A stretch of DNA of 14,700 nt, taken from NCBI GenBank assembly GCA_044432865.1, contig JAWXUF010000032.1:1-14700 (forward strand). Reading direction: 5' to 3'. The notes beneath the pieces were generated by a model. That model was given only the letters and a program-made list of their open reading frames with translations. It did no database searches and had not been told where the DNA came from. Position numbers and translations under genes: made by a program. Origin of the DNA: JAWXUE01 sp044432865. Lineage in GTDB: Bacteria > Bacillota_I > Bacilli_A > Acholeplasmatales > Anaeroplasmataceae. Numbering within the stretch: the first letter of the stretch is position 1; each line of letters starts with the position of its first letter. This document shows, piece by piece, positions 6,502-14,285 of this stretch.

Positions 6502-7251
6502 TTATGTTAAATTATGTAAAAGAATTAATGGATTTTCAATAATAAATCCCTTAGAATTAATTTCTCTAATCATTGAATCAAGAGCGTCACTATTATCTTT
6601 ACTTACTGTATGTAATAAAATTATTGCTCCATTATGTAATCTCGGTATTACAGAATCTAAGGCATATTGTTCACCTAATGTTTGATTACGCTCCCAATCT
6701 TTATATGCAAGCGACCAAAATAAATTTGTATAACCTAAATCCTTAACATATTCTAAAGATTCTTTTGTAAAAGTCCCAGCAGGTGGTCTAAAGAATGGAG
6801 TGAACTCTTCACCTGTAATTTCAAAATATAATTGTTCAAGTTTTTCTATATCAGTTTTTATTTCTTCTTTAGTTAGTGTTGTTGTATCTTTATGAGAGTA
6901 TGAATGATTAGCTACTAACTGATTTTTCTCTAACATATATTTTACTAAATCACTATTTTCTTTTAAATAATGTCCTGTTATAAAGAATACACCAACAACA
7001 TTATTATCATATAATACGTCTATCATATCTTTTGTATATCCATTTTCATATCCACAGTCAAAAGTAAGATATATTTTATTATCATCTTCTGCAATATAAA
7101 TATCATCATTATTAGTAATTATATTATGATATTCATCACCGGGATAAGGTCTATTATTATTTGTCTCTTTCGGTATTCCATATCCATAAGCACCAACTAC
7201 TTTTGGTACGAAACAAATTAGCAAGACAAATGCAAAAATTATTTTTTTCAT
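6502..7251 (-). CDS. PdaA-like polysaccharide (peptidoglycan) deacetylase
   Basis: A 249-residue NodB-family (CE4) de-N-acetylase with a signal peptide (residues 1-21, ending VVGA), so exported. Motif 1 TFDCGYENG at 63-71 has the Asp-x-Gly-Tyr-Glu-Asn-Gly form typical of the PdaA subgroup rather than plain TFDD. Motif 2 HSYSH is at 116-120 (metal His116 and His120), motif 3 FRPPAGTF at 154-161, the WSLAYKDW region at 179-186 and motif 5 LLHT at 212-215. In Bacillus, PdaA deacetylates muramic acid for cortex muramic-delta-lactam; related enzymes act on vegetative wall glycans. Which applies here is not known. Its ATG overlaps the TGA stop of the upstream yihY-like gene (ATGA), implying translational coupling, with RBS AGGAGG inside that gene. 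Its presence suggests a peptidoglycan-bearing cell. Confidence 0.88.
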   Translation of the reverse strand: MKKIIFAFVLLICFVPKVVGAYGYGIPKETNNNRPYPGDEYHNIITNNDDIYIAEDDNKIYLTFDCGYENGYTKDMIDVLYDNNVVGVFFITGHYLKENSDLVKYMLEKNQLVANHSYSHKDTTTLTKEEIKTDIEKLEQLYFEITGEEFTPFFRPPAGTFTKESLEYVKDLGYTNLFWSLAYKDWERNQTLGEQYALDSVIPRLHNGAIILLHTVSKDNSDALDSMIREINSKGFIIENPLILLHNLT

Positions 7252-8045
7252 TTTTCCTCCTTATTGTGTGCCATTAGTATTGTATGATTATTAACTTTTT
7301 TTAAACTATAATTATAATTTATTATCATACCAATTATTAGTCCTTGTGATAATAAATACATCCAAACCATGAATACAATAAATACACTTAAAGCTCCATA
7401 ACTATTTTTATAATTTAAAAATATATTTAAGAATATTGAAAATCCGATTGTTACAACAAACCAAAAAAGTGTAGAAAATAAAACACCAAGTATTATTTCA
7501 CCAAGTTTATTTTTAAATGGAGTTGCCACTTTATTTATATATAATATTATAAAAAATGGAATAAAAAACATCATTCCATATTTCACAATGAAGTTTAAAT
7601 GTGTGTTTTTTGTTATTGAATTAACTACTAAAAAAGAAACAAACGCTAGTACTACTAATAACAAAAATACTATTACCAGTAAAATTGAAAAAACGCGATA
7701 TAACCACGTTATTTCAGTTATCCTATCTTCATATATAATCTCAGAAATCTTTATTATGTGATAGAATAAGGTTGATCCACTTACTATAGAAGTTAGTCCA
7801 TAAAATATTGATTTATTACCTTGTATAGAGTTTTGATACAATGAATTTATTAATTCATTTAATTGATCAGGTAGATAATCAATATCTATATAATTAATCA
7901 TTTCATATCCAAGTACATTACATATATTATTTATTAAGAAGAATACACTCCCACCATTTACAATTAAAAAAAAGGCGATAGATCCAGCAAGTGTACTATA
8001 ACTTTTACTCGAAATTTTCTTATATAAGTTCATAATTTGCTGCAT
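7248..8045 (-). CDS. YihY/BrkB-family inner membrane protein
   Basis: A 265-residue integral membrane protein of the YihY/virulence factor BrkB family, once misnamed RNase BN. Six hydrophobic segments are visible (about 20-45, 78-100, 118-142, 152-170, 184-210 and 219-245). The last has the family signature starting YGALSVFIVFMVWMYL, although the usual GAE-x-N end is GMIIN here. The biochemical function of the family is unsettled. The start at 8045 is supported by AGGTGAT three bases upstream. It lies 38 bp after ackA without a visible hairpin, so read-through from ytxK-ackA is likely. It ends in TGA overlapping the deacetylase ATG; this use of TGA as stop, with TGG for Trp, supports the standard bacterial code. 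Confidence 0.85.
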   Translation of the reverse strand: MQQIMNLYKKISSKSYSTLAGSIAFFLIVNGGSVFFLINNICNVLGYEMINYIDIDYLPDQLNELINSLYQNSIQGNKSIFYGLTSIVSGSTLFYHIIKISEIIYEDRITEITWLYRVFSILLVIVFLLLVVLAFVSFLVVNSITKNTHLNFIVKYGMMFFIPFFIILYINKVATPFKNKLGEIILGVLFSTLFWFVVTIGFSIFLNIFLNYKNSYGALSVFIVFMVWMYLLSQGLIIGMIINYNYSLKKVNNHTILMAHNKEEK

Positions 8046-8083
8046 TCTATCACCTAATTATATTATGTGAATTTTATTAAATT

Positions 8084-9283
8084 TTATGCTTGATTAACTG
8101 TTTGTAATCTAACAACATCACGAGCGATCATAACTTCTTCGTTTGTTGGGATAACATATACGTTTACTTTTGATTTAGCATCAGAAATTTTGATTTCTTG
8201 AGCTCTATTCGCATTAGCAGATTCATCTAATTTAACTCCTAATACTTCTAAACGATTACAAATGTTACTTCTTAAATGAATTACATTTTCACCCATACCA
8301 GCAGTGAAACAAATTGCATCTAATCCACCCATTAAAACATAGTATGAACCGATGTAATCACAAATACGTTTTGCTTGGATATCAAATGTTAATTTAGCTC
8401 TATGGTTACCTTCTAACATTGCTGTAGTAACATCACGTGCATCACTACCAACACCAGAGATACCTAAGTATCCTGATTTTTTATTGAAATCATTTAATAC
8501 ATCACCAATTGATCTATTTTCTTTTCTAGCTACTAATTCTAATACAGTTGGATCTAAAGAACCTGTACGAGTTCCCATTGGAATACCTTCTAATGGAGTT
8601 AATCCCATTGAAGTATCAATACATTTACCATCTTTAATAGCACATAATGAAGCACCATTTCCTAAGTGACAAACGATAATTTTAGAACCATCAGTTTTCT
8701 TTTTCATTAATTCGATAGCTCTTTTTGATACGAAACTATGAGATGTTCCGTGAGCACCATATTTACGAATACCATAATCTTCATACCAAGAATATGGAGT
8801 TGCATACATATAAACCTCTTCAGGCATTGTTTGATGGAATACAGTATCAAATACTGCAACTTGTGTTACAGCAGGTAAAGCTTTTTGGAAAGCTCTAATC
8901 CCAACAATATGAGCTGGGTTATGTAAAGGAGCTAAATCAGCTAATCCTTGAATTTTTTCGATTACATCTTCAGTAATGATTACTGAATCTTTGAAGTATT
9001 CTCCACCTTGAACTACACGGTGTCCTACACCTGTAATTTCATCTAATGAAGAAACGATATTTTTTTCTACTAATGTTTTTAATAATAATTCTACACCAAC
9101 TGCATGATCTTTTAATACAGGAGTTGTAGTTTCTTTTGTATCATTGAAATTGATTGTGAAGATACCTTCATCTAATCCAATTCTTTCCATAATTCCAGAT
9201 GAAATTACTGTTTCAGCAGGCATTTCTAATAATTGAAATTTAATAGATGAACTCCCTGCGTTTACTGCGATAATTTTTGCCAT
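8084..9283 (-). CDS. ackA: Acetate kinase
   Basis: A 399-residue acetate kinase of full family length, which interconverts acetyl phosphate + ADP and acetate + ATP; with phosphotransacetylase it makes ATP during fermentation. Visible motifs are the N-terminal VNAGSSSIKF (7-16), GHRVVQGGEYF (substrate-binding Arg), AVFDTVFH (catalytic Asp), YGAHGTSH, the phosphate motif HLGNGAS, the MGTRTGSLDP loop (transition-state Arg) and GMGEN near the C-terminus. All expected residues are present. The ATG at 9283 is chosen because AGAGGTAAG lies just upstream and it gives MAKIIAVNAG; an in-frame upstream start would extend into the preceding gene. It begins five bases after ytxK stops and shares its promoter, a pairing also seen in Bacillus. 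Confidence 0.97.
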   Translation of the reverse strand: MAKIIAVNAGSSSIKFQLLEMPAETVISSGIMERIGLDEGIFTINFNDTKETTTPVLKDHAVGVELLLKTLVEKNIVSSLDEITGVGHRVVQGGEYFKDSVIITEDVIEKIQGLADLAPLHNPAHIVGIRAFQKALPAVTQVAVFDTVFHQTMPEEVYMYATPYSWYEDYGIRKYGAHGTSHSFVSKRAIELMKKKTDGSKIIVCHLGNGASLCAIKDGKCIDTSMGLTPLEGIPMGTRTGSLDPTVLELVARKENRSIGDVLNDFNKKSGYLGISGVGSDARDVTTAMLEGNHRAKLTFDIQAKRICDYIGSYYVLMGGLDAICFTAGMGENVIHLRSNICNRLEVLGVKLDESANANRAQEIKISDAKSKVNVYVIPTNEEVMIARDVVRLQTVNQA

Positions 9284-9288
9284 AATAC

Positions 9289-10185
9289 TTACCTCTTTCT
9301 TTCTAACCAATTTTGTAATTCAAGAATTTTTTTAGTGAAATCCGTTTTTTTATCAAAACTTGGAATTTCCATTAGTAAACAATTTTTATTATTAAGTTCT
9401 TTTTTTATAATTAAAATAGTTTTAGAATCATTTTTAAATAATTCCTTATCAAAATTGATTACTCCTAATAAACTAGCTTGTGATAATAAATTTGTTTTAA
9501 ACTCATTATCAGATAAAACTCTTTGTGGCGTTAATAATACCATATAACCATTTTCTTTTAATGTATTTAAATTATATGAAATATTTTCAATTAAATCTTC
9601 AGTATCATTTAAATCACTTATTACTAAATCCATATTACTAAAGTACGAAGTTTTACAATCTTGATTATAAACATCAACTTGATAATCTAATAGATTTGCA
9701 ATATCACTACATAAAATTGATAATTGAGAATCAATATCACATGCATATGTTGTTGCATTATCATTGTTTAAATTATTTAAAAATGTAAATAAAAGATTAC
9801 CTGTACCACAAAATGGATCAAGCAAGTTAAAAGGTTTATTTGGTTCTACTAATTTCACTGCAATAAAAGACATAATTTGAGAAATTTTATCAGGTGTATG
9901 ATATGCATAAGATATATTTTGTTCTTTGAACGCTCTTAAAACATGTAACATAACACATTTACGAATATCTTCTACGTTAAAATCAATATCACTGACTTTA
10001 GCATATAATTCTTCTAAGTACTTCTCATCTTCTTCACTACATTCAATTAAAATTTCACCTTCACTTAAATTCTTTGCTGTTTTACAAATTAAATCTAAGT
10101 AATTACCTTTTTCTATTTGATAAATTTTTTTGATTGAATCTTCAAAAATGTCAAATAGTAATTCTAGAACTGGTTGTTCATTCAT
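9289..10185 (-). CDS. ytxK: YtxK-like class I SAM-dependent methyltransferase (degenerate motif IV)
   Basis: A 298-residue protein of the YtxK group, related to N6-adenine DNA methyltransferases. The N-terminal 85 residues are helical and acidic. YHTPDKIS (95-102) precedes SAM motif I LLDPFCGTGN (121-130), and ACDIDSQ (148-154) supplies the acidic motif II. The catalytic position, normally NPPY or in YtxK proteins a Pro-containing SDLP-type motif, reads SDLNDTED (190-197), lacking Pro and aromatic. SAM binding is likely; methyl transfer is doubtful. The target is unknown. It is first gene of an operon with ackA (gap to ATG five bases). The start is supported by GAGGTGAT. The assignment relies on fold plus the conserved neighbourhood ytfI-ytfJ-ytxK-ackA. 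Confidence 0.85.
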   Translation of the reverse strand: MNEQPVLELLFDIFEDSIKKIYQIEKGNYLDLICKTAKNLSEGEILIECSEEDEKYLEELYAKVSDIDFNVEDIRKCVMLHVLRAFKEQNISYAYHTPDKISQIMSFIAVKLVEPNKPFNLLDPFCGTGNLLFTFLNNLNNDNATTYACDIDSQLSILCSDIANLLDYQVDVYNQDCKTSYFSNMDLVISDLNDTEDLIENISYNLNTLKENGYMVLLTPQRVLSDNEFKTNLLSQASLLGVINFDKELFKNDSKTILIIKKELNNKNCLLMEIPSFDKKTDFTKKILELQNWLERKR

Positions 10186-10202
10186 TATTCATCACCTCGT
10201 TA

Positions 10203-10208
10203 ATTATA
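10203..10208 (-). promoter_or_regulatory. Extended -10 promoter of ytxK-ackA
   Basis: TGATATAAT on the minus strand (hexamer 10203-10208), with five bases between it and the Shine-Dalgarno AGGTGAT (10191-10197). No good -35; the region upstream is the ytfJ terminator. RNA should start at or in the Shine-Dalgarno, about 12 nt before the ATG. Confidence 0.55.
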
Positions 10209-10221
10209 TCACTATTTGATA

Positions 10222-10268
10222 TAAAAAAAAAGAGTTTTTTTCATGGGATTAACCACATTTTAAACTCT
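10222..10268 (-). terminator. Terminator after ytfI-ytfJ
   Basis: A 7-bp stem (10231-10237 with 10262-10268) carries an inner weak stem around TGGGATTAACCA. On the minus strand it is followed by a U-run from the A-tract at 10223-10231. It lies about 10 bases after the ytfJ stop codon. Confidence 0.75.
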
Positions 10269-10279
10269 CATATTATATT

Positions 10280-10666
10280 TTAGATTTTTTTATCAATTGA
10301 TATATCTTTAAATAAATCTGTTATTTTAGATGTTATTGATGGCATATAATCAATTACTTTTTCATACAGATGAGTTTGTTGCTCTAAGTGTAATATTTTA
10401 ATGTCATTTTGAGTACAAACTAGAAATGCAATTGGGCTAATACTCATTGTACCACCTGTACCTCCACCAAATGGATGTTCTAATTCTTTTACTTCTTGTT
10501 TTATTTCACTACCACCAGATAAAAATCCTAATCTAACTCTAGAAATCGGAATTACTTTAGTTTCATCATTTATATAAATAGCTTCCCCAATAATTGTATT
10601 AACATCAATCATGTCTTTTATACTTTCCATACTAACTTTTAACAATGTAGAAATTTTGTGATCCAT
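10280..10666 (-). CDS. ytfJ: YtfJ/GerW-family protein
   Basis: A 128-residue protein with the family's conserved core: SMESIKDMIDVNTIIGEAI (13-31), a VIPISRVRLGF strand, GGSEIK, then the Gly-rich PFGGGTGGTMSISPIAFLV. In Bacillus YtfJ (GerW) is a spore protein needed for full activity of the SleB germination lytic enzyme, but homologs are common in bacteria that do not sporulate, where the role is unknown. It sits directly after ytfI: the ytfI stop TAA abuts this ATG with no gap, and the RBS AAGGAT is inside ytfI. Nothing else in the window is a sporulation gene, so the protein is evidence of ancestry rather than of spores. Confidence 0.92.
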   Translation of the reverse strand: MDHKISTLLKVSMESIKDMIDVNTIIGEAIYINDETKVIPISRVRLGFLSGGSEIKQEVKELEHPFGGGTGGTMSISPIAFLVCTQNDIKILHLEQQTHLYEKVIDYMPSITSKITDLFKDISIDKKI

Positions 10667-11185
10667 TTAAATCATATCCTTTTTTATTTTTATTATATTT
10701 CTAATATTAAATAAGATACTTTTTAAAAATAAAAATAAACTAAATTCAAAATCTACATTTAAATCAAAATCATTTCTATTTGATGCTGATACATAAAATG
10801 CAACTTCTTGTTGTTTATAAGTATTTGTAATTAAAAAGTTTTTTATATAATTGCCTGTAGCATAATAAGCTGTATTTAGGTAAATATTAATTAAGTCAAA
10901 ATTATTACAGTGTTTAACAATAACCATTTTGTTAATAGAAACTTCACTATTACTTATTATATCTCTTATTATGTTATAATATCCTATTCCTTTTTTAAAA
11001 TCTTTAATTGAAATTTTAGTGTTTTTCGCTATAGTATTAATACTTTTTATAAACATATCATAATCAATATGAATTTTTATTATTCCAAATTTAACAAAAA
11101 CATCTGTTTCTGAAATAACATTTATTATTCTAAATTGTATTTTACATGTTAAAATTAAAATTATTAATAGAAAAAACACTAACAT
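10667..11185 (-). CDS. ytfI: YtfI-like DUF2953 membrane-anchored protein
   Basis: A 172-residue protein with one N-terminal membrane segment (residues 1-16) and a beta-rich, basic C-terminal part. Overall pattern and position immediately upstream of ytfJ match the DUF2953 family (YtfI in Bacillus), whose function is unknown. The sequence is divergent, so the call leans on gene order. The ATG at 11185 is preferred because GGTGAT (11191-11196) lies five bases upstream; an in-frame TTG at 11191 overlaps that site. A TATAAT at 11209-11214 is the likely -10, without the TGn extension seen at other promoters here. It is divergent from yidD. Confidence 0.72.
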   Translation of the reverse strand: MLVFFLLIILILTCKIQFRIINVISETDVFVKFGIIKIHIDYDMFIKSINTIAKNTKISIKDFKKGIGYYNIIRDIISNSEVSINKMVIVKHCNNFDLINIYLNTAYYATGNYIKNFLITNTYKQQEVAFYVSASNRNDFDLNVDFEFSLFLFLKSILFNIRNIIKIKKDMI

Positions 11186-11262
11186 AATCAATCACCAATT
11201 TTATTATGATTATATTAAAAATATTTATTCATAATTAGTATATGTAAAAAATGAAAATGTGT

Positions 11263-11268
11263 TATAAT
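11263..11268 (+). promoter_or_regulatory. Extended -10 promoter of yidD
   Basis: TGTTATAAT (hexamer 11263-11268) with five bases to AGGTGAT (11274-11280) and no clear -35. The predicted RNA start falls at the Shine-Dalgarno, only about 10 nt before the ATG at 11284. Confidence 0.5.
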
Positions 11269-11283
11269 AAATTAGGTGATTTT

Positions 11284-11604
11284 ATGAAAAAACTTGCAAT
11301 TAAATTAATTACATTTTATCAAACAAAAATATCAGTGAATACTCCTCCTACGTGCAAATACGTTCCAACGTGTTCTTCATATGGATTACAATGTTATCAA
11401 AACTACAATTTCTTCAAAGCGTCACTTTTGACATTGTGGAGAATTTTAAGATGTAATCCATTTAGTAAAGGTGGCTATGACCCGATTCCTAAAATTAAGA
11501 AAACATTAACAAAAGAACAAATCGATGGATATTTTGATATCGATTTTGAAGAAGACAATATAGAAAAAGAAGAATCTTATTCAGATTCTTCCTCACTTAA
11601 GTAA
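11284..11604 (+). CDS. yidD: YidD membrane protein insertion efficiency factor
   Basis: A 106-residue protein carrying the full YidD signature: LITFYQTKIS (8-17), PPTCKYVPTCSSYG with two conserved Cys, then LLTLWRILRCNPFSKGGYDPIP. YidD is a small membrane-associated protein that helps YidC/Oxa1 insert inner-membrane proteins; in many genomes it sits beside rnpA-yidC, but here it stands alone. The last ~35 residues form an acidic Glu/Asp/Ser-rich tail beyond the core. The ATG at 11284 is chosen over an upstream in-frame ATG at 11251 because AGGTGAT lies three bases before it and 11251 lies upstream of the -10. Its 3' end overlaps the 3' end of cvfB by 28 bp on the opposite strand. Confidence 0.93.
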   Translation: MKKLAIKLITFYQTKISVNTPPTCKYVPTCSSYGLQCYQNYNFFKASLLTLWRILRCNPFSKGGYDPIPKIKKTLTKEQIDGYFDIDFEEDNIEKEESYSDSSSLK

Positions 11605-12431
11605 GTGTTTATTTCATCGAAATAAACTCTTTTTTCTTTATATAGATTTCCTAAAGCTCTTTTAAAAGCTTTTCTACTCATAGTAAAATACTTAGCTATT
11701 TCTTCACTTTGTGATTTAGCAGTTAACGGAAGTCTTTCGTTTTTCTCTAAATATGAAATGATTGTTTGCACATCTGTATCTATTAAATCTTCTTTAAATG
11801 GATTAGTAGTACCTACGTATTCATCATCATGTCTTGATATAATAGTAACTTCTACTTGTTGTCCTAATCTTAACAATTCTCTTGTTTGTTTAATAGGGAT
11901 AAAAATATAAGTACCTGTATCTGTTAATGCATTATATGCTTTTGGAGTTGCTCTTACTATAGTAGCAGAAACTACTTCTTTGACAGCATAATCAGTCATC
12001 TCAGGAAATTTTTCAAGTATCTCTTGCTTATTTAATAATTTAGCATTTAACCTATTTTGTTTAAGTTTTAATCTAACTAAAACTTTATCTCCAATTTGAG
12101 GCCATTGTTTTGAGTCATCAGACAAATAATCCTTTGATAACAACATATCTTTAGGTAAATTATTATTTACGAATACACCAAAACCTTTCTTTACTTCTAC
12201 TACTTCAACATAATCTGATGTCTCAATTGTAATAAAAGGTTTATCTAGTGTAGCTGCAATTCTCATCTCAGAATCATAGTATACAAACGCTTCTACAATT
12301 TCATCAACTTCTAATTCCCTATTTGCTTGTCTGAAATGAAGTAGAACCTCTTCTTCATCAAGACCAAGCATATACCCTAAATCTGATTTTCTTATTACTT
12401 TAAATTTACTATATTGTCCTACTTCAATCAT
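11577..12431 (-). CDS. cvfB: CvfB-family S1 RNA-binding protein
   Basis: A 284-residue protein of the CvfB/YitL family: S1-like OB-fold domains (about 1-60, 65-130 and 140-205) and a C-terminal winged helix (about 215-280, including MSRKAFKRALGNLYKEKRV). CvfB of Staphylococcus aureus binds RNA and affects virulence gene expression; the Streptococcus pneumoniae protein has a similar fold. An RNA-binding regulatory role is likely here, with unknown targets. The ATG at 12431 is preferred over an in-frame GTG at 12440 because AGGTGA overlaps that GTG. The stop TAG of the preceding 45-aa gene overlaps this RBS, so the genes are tightly coupled. Last gene of the gltX operon; no terminator is obvious downstream. 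yidD overlaps it at the 3' end. Confidence 0.9.
   Translation of the reverse strand: MIEVGQYSKFKVIRKSDLGYMLGLDEEEVLLHFRQANRELEVDEIVEAFVYYDSEMRIAATLDKPFITIETSDYVEVVEVKKGFGVFVNNNLPKDMLLSKDYLSDDSKQWPQIGDKVLVRLKLKQNRLNAKLLNKQEILEKFPEMTDYAVKEVVSATIVRATPKAYNALTDTGTYIFIPIKQTRELLRLGQQVEVTIISRHDDEYVGTTNPFKEDLIDTDVQTIISYLEKNERLPLTAKSQSEEIAKYFTMSRKAFKRALGNLYKEKRVYFDEINTYLSEEESE
11607..11635 (+). terminator. yidD terminator embedded in antisense of cvfB
   Basis: A 9-bp perfect stem (11607-11615 with 11619-11627) with a 3-nt loop (ATC) is followed by a T-run at 11630-11635, three bases after the yidD stop. It lies wholly inside the cvfB coding sequence, within the codons for the last ~20 residues. Confidence 0.65.
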
Positions 12432-12440
12432 ACAATTCAC

Positions 12441-12578
12441 CTAGTTTCTATCGCCATCTTTATAGTTGCGATCTGTTTGTTTTAAATATTCTTCTTTTAA
12501 ATTACTTTTTGGCTTTTGACCACTTTCGTATTTCTTAAGTAATTCTTTTTCTTTTTGAGTTAATTCTTTTTGACTCAT
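12441..12578 (-). CDS. Small charged protein of 45 aa between gltX and cvfB
   Basis: A short ORF, easily missed, of 45 residues. It starts MSQKELTQKEKELLKKY and ends in TAG. It is very hydrophilic, rich in Lys and Glu with several Gln, Asn and Asp, and contains a likely amphipathic helix in the first ~18 residues; there is no hydrophobic segment and no Cys. It starts in a TAATG overlap with the gltX stop, and its stop codon sits within the RBS region of cvfB, so all three are translationally linked. This tight packing is the main support that it is a real gene. Function and family are not recognised. Confidence 0.7.
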   Translation of the reverse strand: MSQKELTQKEKELLKKYESGQKPKSNLKEEYLKQTDRNYKDGDRN

Positions 12579-14209
12579 TATTTTTTTAACCTTCTTAATT
12601 TTTCTTCTTTAGATAATACTAATATAATATCATCAAGAGAAATACCATGTTCTTGATTAGTTAATAATAATCTTAATCCTTTATAGAAATTAAATACTAC
12701 ACCTTTGTAAGCTTCAGGATCTTTAGCAAATTTCTTTTTATCAACATATCCTAATCTTTTAGCGATATCTTTTAATGTTTCTTCATTATTATCATTTGAA
12801 AAATAAGAAACTAATTCATTAATAACTTCTTCTTGATATTCAGGTTTAATGTTTTCAGCTAATAATTCTTTATTATTTCCACTATCAAACACATCATTAT
12901 AAATAGGACCAAACATATGCATGAAATCACTATAACAAACCATATCTTTTCTTTTTTCATTAGATAATGGACCTTGAGTTGATAATAATCTTTTAACAAA
13001 ATCAACATCAACATTAATTCTATTTAATACTTCTTTATCATATTTAGTAGCCCATTTAACTAAGTTATTAAAATTATCTTCTAATGAAGTATTATAAATA
13101 ATTTCTGATGATATACTGTTTAATTTAACAATATCGTATAAAGAACCACTTCTTGACATGTTTTCAAATGTAACTTTAAAATCAAATAAATCAGCATCTT
13201 GATTATTTGCATACCATTCTTCAAAATTAGAATTAATTAAAGTTAAAATATATGCATAAACTGATCTAATTGGATATCCTTTTTCTAAATAGAATTCTGC
13301 ACTTGATTCAGGATCTTTTCTTTTTGATAATTTTCTTCTTGATTCTCCATCTAGTTTCATAATTGGAGCAACATGTGCAAATGTAGGTAATTCAAATTCT
13401 AAAGCATTAAATAATTGTAAATGAACAGGTACACTTGATAACCATTCATCACCTCTAATAACAATAGTTGTCCCCATTGTATGATCATCACATGCATGAG
13501 CAAAATGATACGTTGGAATACCATTTTCTTTTAATAAAACAAAGTCATTGATATTATTTTCCATTTCAATATCACCTTTTATTTTATCAACAAAAGAAAT
13601 TCTTTCTTGTGCATCATCAGCAACTCTAAATCTTAAAACAAATGAATTATTATTTTCTTTTAATTTATTTTTTATAACATCTAAGTTTGCATCTCTATAT
13701 AATGCGTATTCTTTGTAGTAACCAGGAGTTTTATTTTCAGATGTTTGTTTATCTCTAAGAGACTGTAATTCTTCTTCAGTAGCAAAACAAGGGTATGCAA
13801 GTCCTCTTTCTACTAAGTCATATGCTAATGTATGATATAAATCAATTCTTTCTGATTGAATATAAGAACCATATTCTCCTAATTGTTTATCCTCTGACAC
13901 AACACCTTCATCAATATTAATACCAAATTCTTTAAAACAATCACAAATAATTTGTTTTGAATTTGCTACTTCTCTTTTTTTATCTGTATCTTCTATTCTT
14001 AAAATGAATACACCATCTTCACTTTGTTTAGCGATAAAATAATCGATTAACGCAGTATATACCCCACCAATGTGTAAAAATCCTGTAGGACTTGGAGCAA
14101 AACGAGTAACTGTTGTGTTAGTTGATCTCTTTGGCAGAGACGCTAATAATTCCGATTTTGATTTAGTAATGTTTGGAAATAATAATTTCGCTAATTCTGT
14201 ATTTTTCAT
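12578..14209 (-). CDS. gltX: Glutamyl-tRNA synthetase
   Basis: A 543-residue class I aminoacyl-tRNA synthetase that charges tRNA-Glu and, in many Bacillota, also tRNA-Gln (later amidated by GatCAB; not shown here). Motif RFAPSPTGFLHIGG is at 36-49 (HIGG 46-49), RIEDTDKKRE at 71-80, and the KMSKS-type loop reads KLSKR at 293-297. A 33-residue extension precedes the catalytic core (LLFPNITKSKSE region), as in GltX of many Clostridia. It is longer than the usual ~480 residues because of that extension and of the C-terminal anticodon-binding part. The start at 14209 is supported by AAAGGTGGT seven bases upstream and a good promoter. No T-box leader is seen. It overlaps the 45-aa gene by one base. 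Confidence 0.95.
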   Translation of the reverse strand: MKNTELAKLLFPNITKSKSELLASLPKRSTNTTVTRFAPSPTGFLHIGGVYTALIDYFIAKQSEDGVFILRIEDTDKKREVANSKQIICDCFKEFGINIDEGVVSEDKQLGEYGSYIQSERIDLYHTLAYDLVERGLAYPCFATEEELQSLRDKQTSENKTPGYYKEYALYRDANLDVIKNKLKENNNSFVLRFRVADDAQERISFVDKIKGDIEMENNINDFVLLKENGIPTYHFAHACDDHTMGTTIVIRGDEWLSSVPVHLQLFNALEFELPTFAHVAPIMKLDGESRRKLSKRKDPESSAEFYLEKGYPIRSVYAYILTLINSNFEEWYANNQDADLFDFKVTFENMSRSGSLYDIVKLNSISSEIIYNTSLEDNFNNLVKWATKYDKEVLNRINVDVDFVKRLLSTQGPLSNEKRKDMVCYSDFMHMFGPIYNDVFDSGNNKELLAENIKPEYQEEVINELVSYFSNDNNEETLKDIAKRLGYVDKKKFAKDPEAYKGVVFNFYKGLRLLLTNQEHGISLDDIILVLSKEEKLRRLKK

Positions 14210-14238
14210 AAATTTACCACCTTTGTTTAATTTATTAT

Positions 14239-14267
14239 ATTATACCATATCTCAATAAAAATAATAA
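14239..14267 (-). promoter_or_regulatory. Promoter of the gltX operon
   Basis: On the minus strand: TTATTA (14262-14267), 17-bp spacer, extended -10 TGGTATAAT (hexamer 14239-14244). Expected start near 14232 gives a leader of about 23 nt; too short to hold a T-box or riboswitch. Confidence 0.7.
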
Positions 14268-14285
14268 GAAAAATATAGCATAAAT

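Noticed and set aside
7248..7250. Mycoplasma-type code (TGA as Trp), suggested by AT-richness
   Set aside because: Trp codons inspected in ackA and gltX are TGG, and the yihY-like gene stops at TGA overlapping the next ATG.
14210..14238. T-box leader upstream of gltX
   Set aside because: The predicted leader is only about 23 nt, far too short for specifier and antiterminator elements; the hairpin at 14291-14315 lies upstream of the promoter and ends the tRNA unit.
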